A stretch of 64,000 nucleotides of DNA from Roseofilum reptotaenium CS-1145 (GTDB taxonomy: Bacteria; Cyanobacteriota; Cyanobacteriia; Cyanobacteriales; Desertifilaceae). A program made the translations under genes and the position numbers. The stretch spans positions 1 to 64,000 of the forward strand of contig NZ_JAQMUE010000021.1 in NCBI RefSeq assembly GCF_028330985.1, written 5' to 3'. The notes below the pieces were generated by a model, which did not search any database, was not told the DNA's origin, and saw only the letters and a list, made by a program, of their open reading frames with translations. Numbering within the stretch: the stretch's first letter is position 1; each line of letters starts with the position of its first letter. Below, in pieces: positions 37,807 to 46,207 of this stretch.

Positions 37807-37948
37807 GACTAACCGTAAAGATAGAAACACATCAAAAACGGTTGAAGCCCAATAGACCCCAACGCCTACACTATATCTCAATTGAAGAGAATTGAAGGAA
37901 GGTATGAGTTATAATAAGGATTTATAGAGATTAAATTTTAAGTCTTTC

Positions 37949-38377
37949 ATGGCGGCAAAAGATTATTTTCACGATACGGTTAAAATAGCCTTGGTTAAAG
38001 AAGAATGGGACATTACTCACGATCCTCTTTACTTAGATTTTGACAGTGCTCGTATTCAAATCGATCTTGCTGGAGAAAAGCTAATTGCCGCAGAACGAGG
38101 TCTAGAAAAAATTGCTGTTGAGGTAAAAAGTTTTCTTGCCCCATCAACGATTTATGAATTTCATTTGGCCATTGGTCAATGTTTTAGCTATCGAGTAGCG
38201 TTAAGAAAACAAGAGCCAGAACGAACACTTTATCTAGCCATTCCGTTATTCACCTATCAAGAGTTTTTTTGTCGTCCTTTTGCTCAAACCACTCTTGAAG
38301 AAGCACAATTAGAAATTTTGGTTTTCGATCCGAATCAACAGGTAATTGTACAATGGAAAGAACAGAGAAAAAATTAG
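37949..38377 (+). CDS. xisH: XisH-family protein (fdxN element excision controlling factor)
   Basis: 142 aa with the XisH signature: AAKDYFHDTVKIALVKEEW, THDPL, IDLAGEKLIAAERG and IAVEVKSFLAPS. The Asp before AGEKL and the E-x-K of VEVKSF resemble a PD-(D/E)xK nuclease core, the fold reported for XisH. XisH with XisI controls excision of the fdxN element in heterocystous Anabaena, yet the pair is spread far beyond strains having that element, so its general role is open. The 3' end overlaps xisI by 25 bp. There is no nif gene or excisase in the window. Confidence 0.9.
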   Translation: MAAKDYFHDTVKIALVKEEWDITHDPLYLDFDSARIQIDLAGEKLIAAERGLEKIAVEVKSFLAPSTIYEFHLAIGQCFSYRVALRKQEPERTLYLAIPLFTYQEFFCRPFAQTTLEEAQLEILVFDPNQQVIVQWKEQRKN

Positions 38378-38700
38378 AGTATTATCGCCAAAGTATTGAA
38401 AAAATACTCAATCATTATGGTTCGGCACAACCGGCTAATGGTGAGATTGAAGTGTATACATTTTTTGACCACCAGCAGGATCATTACCAAGTTTTTCATG
38501 CAGGCTGGAATCGCCACATGCGTATTTTTGGCCCCCTGATTCATATTGATATTCTCAATCATAAAATATGGATTCAACATGATGGTACAGAAGTAGGAAT
38601 TGCCAATGAGTTAGTTGACTTAGGGATACCGAAAGAAGAGATTGTTTTAGCTTATCATGCGCCATTTATGCGGCAATATGATGGGTTTGCTGTGAACTGA
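38353..38700 (+). CDS. xisI: XisI-family protein
   Basis: 115 aa, the invariable partner of XisH. Recognised by the helix KLEYYRQSIEKIL, YQVFHAGWNRHMRIFGPLIH, KIWIQHDGTEVGIANELVDLGIP and the ending EIVLAYHAP. The start ATG 38353 lies inside the end of xisH; the 25-bp overlap implies coupled translation. The stop is followed after 16 bp by copy C of the 73-bp repeat. The tight pairing with a nuclease-fold partner resembles a toxin-antitoxin or restriction-like arrangement, but this is inference. Confidence 0.9.
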   Translation: MERTEKKLEYYRQSIEKILNHYGSAQPANGEIEVYTFFDHQQDHYQVFHAGWNRHMRIFGPLIHIDILNHKIWIQHDGTEVGIANELVDLGIPKEEIVLAYHAPFMRQYDGFAVN

Positions 38701-38716
38701 CTCCATTTCTGTCGAT

Positions 38717-38801
38717 GCTATAGCATTTCTCTCTTCTATGAAGTACAGCTCGAAGCCTTAGAACTTAAGCTATACAAACTATTGCCTATTGCCTATTCCC
38801 T
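38717..38801 (+). repeat. Dispersed 73-bp repeat, copy C, plus heptamers
   Basis: Aligns to copies A and B through TATAG, TTTCTCTCTTCTATGA, GTACAGCT and CCTTAGAACTTAAGC. The inner stem is now CTTA/TAAG and the outer stem has decayed (AGCTCG against CAAACT). It runs into ATTGCCTATTGCCTATTCCC. It separates xisI from the convergent mrdA. Confidence 0.75.
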
Positions 38802-38802
38802 C

Positions 38803-40596
38803 TTACTGTGAATTACGCTTTTTCTTTAATTCAAAATAAGCTTGCATTACCTGACGTACTTTCGGCGCAGCAAACTTACCGCCACCTCCTCCAGAGTTTT
38901 CCCCAAAGGCAACAATCACCACTTCTGGATTATCCAACGGAGCATATCCCCCGTACCAAGCATGGGATAAACGGGGGGGATCTTCAGCCGTTCCTGTTTT
39001 ACCTGCATTAACCGGTAAAGAAAGACTATTCATTACCGTTCCCGTACCCGCATTAACCACTCGACGTAATCCCGTTTGCAAAATTTCAACGGTAATCGGA
39101 CTCAGGCCTAAAGACTCGCGCCAAATATGATCGTCTCCCTCTTGTTTCACCAAATGAGGTTTAACTAAATCCCCACCATTAGCCACCACTGCAAACATCA
39201 TAGCCACCTGCAGAGGAGAAGACAATAAAAACCCTTGGCCAATAGACATATTTACCGTATCCCCGACAAACCATTCGTACCCAATATTTTCCCGCTTCCA
39301 AGCATCATCGGCGACTAAACCTGCCGCTTCTTCTCGGTGTAGTTCAATTCCAGTTTTGCGCCCAAATCCAAATCTTCGCGTCCAATCAATCAAGATTTCT
39401 CCGCCAATTCCTTGGGCAATTTGATAGAAGAACGTATCACTACTCCAAGCCATAGCTCCAGTAAAATCTAAAGGCCCAAAACCAACCCGGTTCCAGTCCC
39501 AAAACTTGATTCCTCCCACTTGAATATAGGGGTAAGTTCCCAAAACCGTGTGGGGAGAGTAGATCCCGGATTCAATGGCTGCTGCGGTGGTCACAATCTT
39601 GAACGTAGAAGCAGGGGGAAAGCCTTGCAGTGCCCGGTTGACAAAGGGATGGTCTTTTCCTTGTAGTTCTTTCCATTGTGCCTCACTAATTCGCCCAGAG
39701 AAGATGTTGGGGTCAAATTTGGGATTACTGGCCATGGCTAAGACTTCGCCATTTTGGGGATTCATGGCCACAATCGCCCCTTTCGTATTCCCTAGAGCTG
39801 CTTCTGCTGCCATTTGCAGGTCTAAGTCCAGGGTCAAACGGATATCATCACCAGATTTAGCTGCTTTATGATCGAGAATGCGTACCACTTGCCCTTTGCT
39901 GTCTACTTCTACCTCTCGACCTCCCCATCCCCCGCGTAGTTCTTTTTCTAGGGCCGCTTCAATCCCCATTTGTCCAATAATGTCACCGAGACGATAGCCT
40001 TGATTTTCCTCTTTCTCTAAGTCTTCTTCGTTGACTTCTCCGGTATATCCTAAAACATGAGATGCGACCTCTTTATACGGATATTCCCGCGCTGCTTCTA
40101 CATCTACTTCTATCCCTTCTAACTCCCGGCTATATTCAGCCAGGGCAGTCACTTCTTCGGGAGTGAGTCCTCTGGCAATCCGTAGGAGGTAGGGAGAGGT
40201 ATATTCTGCTTGATCCAGACGGCTTTGGATTTCTGATTCAGGAATGTTGAGGATTTCTGAGAGTCGTTGGAGGGTGGTGGGCCATTCAGTTTTACGACTA
40301 GCCAGGGGCCAAAGATAGACGGAGTGAGAAAGACTACTACCGGCAAGAATTTTGCCATGGCGATCTAGAATCTTACCGCGTCCGGGATGTTTGGGAATCA
40401 CCCGAATGCGGTTATTTTTAGCTTCTTGTTCGTAGGTTGTCCCTTGAAGCAGTTGCAGATGTACTAACCGAGTCCCAATCCCTCCAACCAAGCCCAGAGT
40501 AATCAACAGTAGGAGGATTAACCCTTGGTAGTTACGCCCAATGGTACGCTCTGTAGTGTGGGTCGTGGGAATAGGACGGGACTTGGTTAAGAGCAT
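38803..40596 (-). CDS. mrdA: Penicillin-binding protein 2 (peptidoglycan transpeptidase)
   Basis: 597 aa class B PBP that cross-links peptidoglycan during cell elongation. One N-terminal membrane helix lies at about 24-43. The PBP dimer domain follows (RGKILDRHGKILA through YPYKEVASHVLGYTGEV). The transpeptidase motifs are S330-T-F-K333, S-S-D near 385-387 in place of SxN, and KTG near residue 541. The presence of the DRHG and GYTGEV segments favours PBP2 over PBP3. It starts at ATG 40596 and is divergent from ffh; RodA is not next to it here. Confidence 0.93.
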   Translation of the reverse strand: MLLTKSRPIPTTHTTERTIGRNYQGLILLLLITLGLVGGIGTRLVHLQLLQGTTYEQEAKNNRIRVIPKHPGRGKILDRHGKILAGSSLSHSVYLWPLASRKTEWPTTLQRLSEILNIPESEIQSRLDQAEYTSPYLLRIARGLTPEEVTALAEYSRELEGIEVDVEAAREYPYKEVASHVLGYTGEVNEEDLEKEENQGYRLGDIIGQMGIEAALEKELRGGWGGREVEVDSKGQVVRILDHKAAKSGDDIRLTLDLDLQMAAEAALGNTKGAIVAMNPQNGEVLAMASNPKFDPNIFSGRISEAQWKELQGKDHPFVNRALQGFPPASTFKIVTTAAAIESGIYSPHTVLGTYPYIQVGGIKFWDWNRVGFGPLDFTGAMAWSSDTFFYQIAQGIGGEILIDWTRRFGFGRKTGIELHREEAAGLVADDAWKRENIGYEWFVGDTVNMSIGQGFLLSSPLQVAMMFAVVANGGDLVKPHLVKQEGDDHIWRESLGLSPITVEILQTGLRRVVNAGTGTVMNSLSLPVNAGKTGTAEDPPRLSHAWYGGYAPLDNPEVVIVAFGENSGGGGGKFAAPKVRQVMQAYFELKKKRNSQ

Positions 40597-40696
40597 ATAG
40601 TTTGATCTAAGGTGACGGGGTTAAGATACGAAGCACCAAAATTGTAGAGCAATTTTACTGAAATTCAAAGATTTTTTACAGTTGTCTAAGTTTAGA

Positions 40697-40725
40697 TTGA
40701 CAAATCATAAAGAAAATAGTATGAA
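40697..40725 (+). promoter_or_regulatory. Sigma-70-type promoter candidate for ffh
   Basis: Perfect TTGACA (40697-40702), a 17-nt spacer and TATGAA (40720-40725), about 143 bp upstream of the ffh ATG. The mrdA/ffh gap also holds a 7-bp hairpin AAAATTG/CAATTTT at 40638-40656. Confidence 0.5.
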
Positions 40726-40867
40726 AATCGCCTTTGATTCGGTTAAATGTTGCACTCGATTGCGAGCCAACCAAACCCTCCGCTAAAATGCTCTCAGGTC
40801 AGCTATGGCCGCATTGCGTTTCCATCGCGCCTACAATACTTAACCTGAGTCAATAGATTATTAGTCT

Positions 40868-42295
40868 ATGTTTGATGCCCTTGCCGATCGCCTAGAGTCT
40901 GCCTGGAAAAGCCTCCGGGGACAAGATAAAATTAGTCAGAGCAACATTAAAGAAGCCCTGCGGGAAGTCCGTCGCGCCTTATTGGAAGCGGATGTAAATC
41001 TGCAAGTGGTGAAGAATTTTATTGCTGAGGTCGAATCAAGGGCCCAAGGGGCGGAAGTGGTGAGCGGGGTGCGCCCGGATCAGCAGTTTATCAAGATTGT
41101 TCATGATGAGCTTGTGGCAGTGATGGGGGGAGAGAATGCACCCCTAGCCCAGGTGGAAAAGGCTCCGACGGTGGTACTGATGGCGGGGTTGCAAGGAACA
41201 GGGAAAACGACGGCTTCGGCAAAGTTGGCGCTGTATTTGCGCAAACAAGAGCGCTCTTGTCAGTTGGTAGCCACAGATGTGTATCGTCCGGCGGCGATCG
41301 ATCAGTTGATTACCCTGGGAAAACAAATTGATGTGCCGGTGTTTGAGCTGGGGTCGGATGCGAATCCGGTGGAGATTGCCCGGCAAGGGGTGGAGAAAGC
41401 GAAGGCTGAGGGGATTGACACCGTTATTATTGATACGGCGGGTCGGCTGCAAATTGATGCCGATATGATGGCCGAATTGGCAGACATTAAGGCCGCTGTC
41501 AACCCCCATGAGACGCTGTTGGTGGTGGATGCGATGATGGGTCAGGAGGCAGCAAATCTGACTCATACGTTCCATGAACAGATTGGCATCACGGGGGCTA
41601 TCCTGACGAAAATGGATGGGGATAGTCGCGGGGGTGCAGCGCTCTCGGTGCGGCGTATTTCCGGGCAACCGATTAAATTTATTGGGGTTGGGGAGAAGGT
41701 CGAGGCTCTACAACCGTTTTATCCAGATCGGATGGCTTCTCGGATTTTGGGCATGGGCGATGTGCTGACCCTGGTGGAGAAGGCCCAGGAAGAGGTGGAT
41801 TTAGCCGATGCAGCCAAGATGCAGGAAAAGATCCTTTCGGCCCAGTTTGATTTTACCGATTTCCTCAAGCAGACGCGGCTGATGAAAAGTATGGGGTCTC
41901 TGGGGGGTCTGATGAAGATGATTCCAGGGATGGGTAAGTTGAATGCGGATCAGTTGGAACAGGGTGAGGTGCAGTTGAAGCGATCGGAGGCGATGATTGG
42001 TTCAATGACAACGGAGGAACGTAAGAATCCCGATTTGTTGTCGAGTTCTCCGAGTCGTCGGTGGCGGATTGCGAAAGGGTCTGGCCATTCGGAAAAAGAT
42101 GTGAGTAAGCTGGTGAGTGATTTCCAAAAGATGCGATCGATGATGCAACAGATGGGGCAAGGCCAGTTTCCGGGGTTACCCGCAGGATTCCCTGGAGGCG
42201 GGGGCGGCCGGCCTCCTGCTCCTGGTTGGCAAGGCTATGGTGGAGCGCCCAAGAAGAAGAAGAAAAAGAAGAAGAAGGGATTTGGACAGTTGTAG
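40868..42295 (+). CDS. ffh: Signal recognition particle protein Ffh
   Basis: 475 aa GTPase that binds signal sequences on ribosomes and 4.5S RNA and delivers nascent chains to FtsY. N domain about 1-85; G domain with GLQGTGKTT at 107-115, DTAGRLQID, TKMDGDSRGGAALS and GVGEKVE; Met-rich M domain from about 325 (MKSMGSLGGLMKMIPGMG, then MRSMMQQM). The C-terminus ends with a Gly/Pro stretch and a run of nine lysines, longer than usual. It starts at ATG 40868. rpsP follows 174 bp downstream. Confidence 0.97.
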   Translation: MFDALADRLESAWKSLRGQDKISQSNIKEALREVRRALLEADVNLQVVKNFIAEVESRAQGAEVVSGVRPDQQFIKIVHDELVAVMGGENAPLAQVEKAPTVVLMAGLQGTGKTTASAKLALYLRKQERSCQLVATDVYRPAAIDQLITLGKQIDVPVFELGSDANPVEIARQGVEKAKAEGIDTVIIDTAGRLQIDADMMAELADIKAAVNPHETLLVVDAMMGQEAANLTHTFHEQIGITGAILTKMDGDSRGGAALSVRRISGQPIKFIGVGEKVEALQPFYPDRMASRILGMGDVLTLVEKAQEEVDLADAAKMQEKILSAQFDFTDFLKQTRLMKSMGSLGGLMKMIPGMGKLNADQLEQGEVQLKRSEAMIGSMTTEERKNPDLLSSSPSRRWRIAKGSGHSEKDVSKLVSDFQKMRSMMQQMGQGQFPGLPAGFPGGGGGRPPAPGWQGYGGAPKKKKKKKKKGFGQL

Positions 42296-42469
42296 TAGCT
42301 TGGCCAGCTTAAAAAGGTGAACATGAGATGAGGGGGATGAACCACAGAGACACGGAGGTACGGAGAGGATTTGTATTCTGAATTGTTAATTATGGGTGTA
42401 GCGGTGAAAAAATGGTAAGATTAGGAGTTTAGTGTCTAAAATCGAAAAGCATACTGCTGAAGGAAAGCG

Positions 42470-42733
42470 ATGATCAAGTTACGATTGAAACGATTTGGCA
42501 AAAAACGGGAAGTGAGCTATCGGATTGTGGCGATGCCCAGTACGACTCGTCGGGAAGCTCGTCCTTTGGAAGAGTTGGGATTTTATAATCCAAGAACGGA
42601 TGAGACTCGCCTTGATGTGCCGGGAATTGTACGGCGCTTAAAACAAGGCGCTCAACCGACTGATACTGTGCGTAACATCCTTGAAAAAGCGAATGTCTTT
42701 GAACAACTCAAAGCAACAACCCCCGAAAACTAA
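42470..42733 (+). CDS. rpsP: 30S ribosomal protein S16
   Basis: 87 aa. It opens [20 protein letters not shown] and continues with [15 protein letters not shown] and [22 protein letters not shown], the full S16 sequence. It stabilises the 16S rRNA 5' domain. AGGAAAG before the ATG serves as the ribosome-binding site. It leads the rpsP-KH-phoH run typical of cyanobacteria. Its last 41 bp may overlap the start of the KH gene. Confidence 0.97.
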   Translation: MIKLRLKRFGKKREVSYRIVAMPSTTRREARPLEELGFYNPRTDETRLDVPGIVRRLKQGAQPTDTVRNILEKANVFEQLKATTPEN

Positions 42734-43139
42734 TGAGGTGACCCCACAATCGACTTTACCAACGCCAGATTATTTGGAGTTGGTGCGGATGCTGATTCAT
42801 CCGTTTCTAGAGTTTCCAGAGGAGTTGAAGCTCGATTGTGAGAGGTCTACGAGTAAACCTCTGGTCTGGATACGAGTGGCGTTTTCGCCGAAGGATAAGG
42901 CGAAGGTCTATGGCCGAGGTGGCCGCAATATAGAAGCGATCCGAACGGTGCTGTCTACGGCAGCTCAAGCGGCTGGACAGTCGGCTTATTTGGATGTGTA
43001 TGGTGGGTTCCATGTGTCTGACGATCGCCATGAACGCCATGGGACTCATGAAGAGGTTCGAGTTCGAGAGAGTCGAGATAAACCACGAAGGAGATCGCGA
43101 CCTGAACCGCGTCGAGTTCAAGGGCCTTATCGCCAATGA
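42693..43139 (+). CDS. KH-domain RNA-binding protein (KhpA-like)
   Basis: About 148 aa. The KH type II core includes [13 protein letters not shown], the signature [14 protein letters not shown] and [13 protein letters not shown]. It matches the KhpA family, small RNA chaperones often encoded beside rpsP. A basic, Arg-rich unstructured tail of about 40 residues ([10 protein letters not shown]) is added at the C-terminus. ATG 42693 gives 41 bp of overlap with rpsP in another frame; GTG 42738, just past the rpsP stop, is a plausible start that trims 15 non-conserved residues. The phoH gene follows after 43 bp. Confidence 0.87.
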   Translation: MSLNNSKQQPPKTNEVTPQSTLPTPDYLELVRMLIHPFLEFPEELKLDCERSTSKPLVWIRVAFSPKDKAKVYGRGGRNIEAIRTVLSTAAQAAGQSAYLDVYGGFHVSDDRHERHGTHEEVRVRESRDKPRRRSRPEPRRVQGPYRQ

Positions 43140-43182
43140 GAACTAGACGACTTCCTAGGGGTTGCTCCAATTGTGGTGAATT

Positions 43183-44145
43183 ATGAGCAATGAACCAGTA
43201 ATCATTGAACTGCCCAGTCCCGATAGTGCGATCGCATTATCGGGAGTCCAGGGCGAAAATCTGAAAATCCTCAGTAGACAAACGGGAGCAACTGTGGTGC
43301 TGAGGGGGCAGGAGTTGCTGATTTCGGGTACAGCGAAGCAAGTAGAGTTGTGTTCGGCTTTGGTGCGATCGCTCGAAGAGTTCTGGGGTAAAGGCAAGTT
43401 GCTCTCTGGTGTCGATGTCCTCACGGCCCGTCATGCTCTGGATACGGGGCGAGAGGATGAACATCAGGATTTGAAGAAAAATGTCCTCGCTCGTACCCGT
43501 CGTGGCGAGGAGATTCGGGCGAAAACCTTTGCCCAGAAGCGTTATGTGGAGTCAGTTCGGACTGAGGATCTGACGTTTTGTATTGGCCCGGCCGGAACGG
43601 GAAAAACTTATTTGGCGGCAGTTCTGGCGGTTAGAGCGCTACTGGATAACCAGTATGAGCGGTTGATTCTAACTCGTCCAGCAGTAGAAGCGGGGGAAAA
43701 GTTGGGGTTTTTACCTGGAGATCTCCAACAGAAGGTCAACCCGTTTCTACGCCCGCTTTATGATGCCCTCTATGAGTTTATCGAGCCGGAGAAAATTGCC
43801 AGTTTGATGGAGCGAGGGGTGATTGAAGTGGCTCCATTGGCGTATATGCGGGGTCGGAGTTTGAATAATTCGTTTATTATTGTCGATGAGGCTCAGAATA
43901 CGACTCCGGCGCAGATGAAAATGGTGTTAACGCGGTTGGGGTTTCGATCGCGGATGGTGGTGACGGGGGATGTAACGCAAACCGATTTACCAGGGAATCA
44001 GCGATCGGGGTTGGCGGTGGCAGAAGATATTTTAAGGAATGTGGACGGAGTGGGATTTTGTAAATTGACCCAAGCGGATGTGGTGCGTCATCCTTTGGTA
44101 CAAAGGATTGTCACGGCTTATGAGCGCTATGAAAAGGCTCTTTAA
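43183..44145 (+). CDS. phoH: PhoH-family RNA-associated ATPase
   Basis: 320 aa. An N-terminal KH-like segment (VQGENLKILSRQTGATVVLRG) is followed by the PhoH P-loop domain: Walker A GPAGTGKTY at 135-143, RPAVEAGEKLGFLPGDLQQKV, MRGRSLNNSFIIVDEAQN as Walker B and VVTGDVTQTDLPG. PhoH-like (PhoL) proteins are linked to rRNA processing and RNA helicase activity; a phosphate role is not supported by sequence. It is in the ffh-rpsP-KH run. The 3' end overlaps the next gene by 17 bp. Confidence 0.93.
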   Translation: MSNEPVIIELPSPDSAIALSGVQGENLKILSRQTGATVVLRGQELLISGTAKQVELCSALVRSLEEFWGKGKLLSGVDVLTARHALDTGREDEHQDLKKNVLARTRRGEEIRAKTFAQKRYVESVRTEDLTFCIGPAGTGKTYLAAVLAVRALLDNQYERLILTRPAVEAGEKLGFLPGDLQQKVNPFLRPLYDALYEFIEPEKIASLMERGVIEVAPLAYMRGRSLNNSFIIVDEAQNTTPAQMKMVLTRLGFRSRMVVTGDVTQTDLPGNQRSGLAVAEDILRNVDGVGFCKLTQADVVRHPLVQRIVTAYERYEKAL

Positions 44146-44929
44146 GGGGATAGCGATCGCCGTTTTAACCATGATGGTATGGGCGATCGCCTGTCCAGTT
44201 TGGGCAGGGCCTTTAGGCGATCGCCTGCAACAGTTTCCCCATTGGGACAGCAAACCCCCTGTAATGGCAGCCACAGGCGATTTGGTTTATCCTGACTGGA
44301 TGGAAGGCACTTGGGAAGTGACCAGTACCTTAGAAGACATGGTTGCCCCGTTAGCCCCCGATTTAGTCACCCCTGGTTTTGAAGGAAATCGGCAATATTT
44401 GCATCAACCCATCGAGTTTGAGGTGCGGTTTCAACCCGCGAGTGAATGGGTATTGCCGTTTCAGGGAGATTCGGGTTGGTCGTGGGGGAAAACGCTAAAT
44501 CAGATTCTCAACCCTATTGTGGCGGATCGGGAATTTAATGGCTCCCATATTGCTAGTGCTTATTTAGGTGACGGGGGGTTGCGATCGGTTAAGGTCGATC
44601 CTGACGATCCCAATCGGCAAATTATTCGCTTTGCTTCCGATCGCCAATTAATCTCTCTGGTCACTGGACGAGCGACAGAAGCCCCCAATGAAAACGACTT
44701 TATCAGTACAGAAGTGGCTCAACAAGTATTTCGTAGCCAGGGACAGATTTACTTAAACGAAGTTGAAACCACCACAGCTTATCATCGATTGAGTGAAACA
44801 GGTGAGGTTGAAGCCGAGCAAGTTACCGCCATTTATCTCTCACCCCAAGACCCCAACTATTTCCGCGCCTTCTCCACCCCAGTGGCGTTATACCGTTATC
44901 AGTTACTGTTATCGCTTATCGATCAATAG
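44129..44929 (+). CDS. Secreted conserved protein, DUF6816-like
   Basis: About 266 aa with a clear signal peptide: MKRLFKG, a hydrophobic core, then PVWAGPLG with cleavage near residue 26. The mature part is rich in aromatic and beta-type segments, with GDLVYPDWMEGTWEVTSTL (lipocalin-like start), EVRFQPASEWVLPF and IRFASDRQLISLV. The beginning recalls lipocalin-like lumen proteins of cyanobacteria and plastids annotated DUF6816; this match is from memory. ATG 44129 was chosen because it yields the signal peptide; it sits inside the end of phoH with 17 bp of overlap, so translation may be coupled. Confidence 0.75.
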   Translation: MKRLFKGIAIAVLTMMVWAIACPVWAGPLGDRLQQFPHWDSKPPVMAATGDLVYPDWMEGTWEVTSTLEDMVAPLAPDLVTPGFEGNRQYLHQPIEFEVRFQPASEWVLPFQGDSGWSWGKTLNQILNPIVADREFNGSHIASAYLGDGGLRSVKVDPDDPNRQIIRFASDRQLISLVTGRATEAPNENDFISTEVAQQVFRSQGQIYLNEVETTTAYHRLSETGEVEAEQVTAIYLSPQDPNYFRAFSTPVALYRYQLLLSLIDQ

Positions 44930-44971
44930 AGTTCGCTGTGTAATGATCGAAATGGAATTTTCCTCCTAATT

Positions 44972-46054
44972 TTACGCGATCGCAGAGACTTGAGGACGGG
45001 CAAAAATCATCCGTCCTGCCGAAGTTTGCAGGGCACCCGTAACGACCACACGCAATTCGACCCCGATATACTGTCCCCCTTCTTCCACAACGACCATCGT
45101 GCCATCGTCCAAATATCCGACTCCCTGTTGTGGTTCCCGACCTTGCTTAATAATTTTTAAGTCCAGATCGTCACCGGGCAAATAAGCCGGACGCATAGCC
45201 TGGGCGAGATCGTTAATATTGAGGACAGACACCTCCTGTAAACTGGCAACCTGATTCAAATTGTAATCATTGGTGAGCAATGTGCCGTTAATTTCTTGCG
45301 CTAAATGCACCAACTTAGCATCTACAGTCGCAATCTCTTCATAATCGGCTGGGTGGATAGCAATTTTATCGGGATAAGTTTCGCGAATGCGGTTGAGAAT
45401 TTCTAAGCCCCGACGACCCCGAATCCGCTTTTGATCGTTGCCCGCATCCGCCACCAGTTGCAGTTCTTGTAAGACAAATTGAGGCACAAGAAGTTGCCCT
45501 TCAATGAATTTTGTAGCGAGTAACTCTTCCAGGCGACCATCAATAATACAACTGGTATCCACAATTTTTGTAGTGGCGGGTTTGAGGGTCCCCTCAGCCA
45601 GTAATAGGCTTTCCATACTATGGGGGTTAATCAGTCGTAAAAAGGACCGCCCATGGGTATCTGCGAGGGAAATCCCGGAGAAGGCAAACAGGATACTGCC
45701 TAATACGGCAACCAAGGGTTTAATGAAGCCAAATTCTTTGGGAATGGGTAGCAGGAACAGGGGCGCTAACATCAGGTTAGCGACTAATAGACCTACGACT
45801 AAACCAATGGAACGGGTCAGGAGGACTTCTACCGGCATTTGTCGCACTTGGGCTTCTAAACGGCGATAGGAGGTTTGCACAAATAAGCCAACTGCTCCCA
45901 TAATGAGGGCAGCAAATCCAGCGGTGACCGATCGCAGACCATCTTGATTACTCACTTGGTCTAACACTGGGGTCGGAAGCAATTCTACGCCGTAGAAACC
46001 GATACCGATTCCTGCTAGGATAAAGGATATGATAATAATTGCGTCAATCATCAT
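44972..46054 (-). CDS. PIN-TRAM membrane protein (YacL-like putative RNase)
   Basis: 360 aa. Four membrane helices fill residues 1-130. They are followed by a PIN nuclease domain at about 160-290, with acidic residues in IVDTSCIIDGRL, VLQELQLVAD and LLTNDYNLNQVA, and a C-terminal TRAM RNA-binding domain (QGVGYLDDGTMVVVEEG). The order is that of the YacL/PIN-TRAM family found in Firmicutes and cyanobacteria. The activity is inferred from fold. It is convergent with the secreted protein gene and divergent from hemW. Confidence 0.9.
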   Translation of the reverse strand: MMIDAIIIISFILAGIGIGFYGVELLPTPVLDQVSNQDGLRSVTAGFAALIMGAVGLFVQTSYRRLEAQVRQMPVEVLLTRSIGLVVGLLVANLMLAPLFLLPIPKEFGFIKPLVAVLGSILFAFSGISLADTHGRSFLRLINPHSMESLLLAEGTLKPATTKIVDTSCIIDGRLEELLATKFIEGQLLVPQFVLQELQLVADAGNDQKRIRGRRGLEILNRIRETYPDKIAIHPADYEEIATVDAKLVHLAQEINGTLLTNDYNLNQVASLQEVSVLNINDLAQAMRPAYLPGDDLDLKIIKQGREPQQGVGYLDDGTMVVVEEGGQYIGVELRVVVTGALQTSAGRMIFARPQVSAIA

Positions 46055-46207
46055 TTGACCTGATTGGGAACGAATAAATATTGAGGGGTCTGAATTAACC
46101 CCCTAAACTCATTGCCATAAAGGATAGAGATAACCCATATTATAAGAGATCGATACACAAGGCTGTCGATCCATAAGACGGCAAACCGAACTGGGGTGAA
46201 AGGTCTC

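Noticed and set aside
41144-41668. 174-codon open frame antisense to ffh
   Set aside because: Shadow of the G domain of Ffh; His/Arg-rich composition and no family resemblance.
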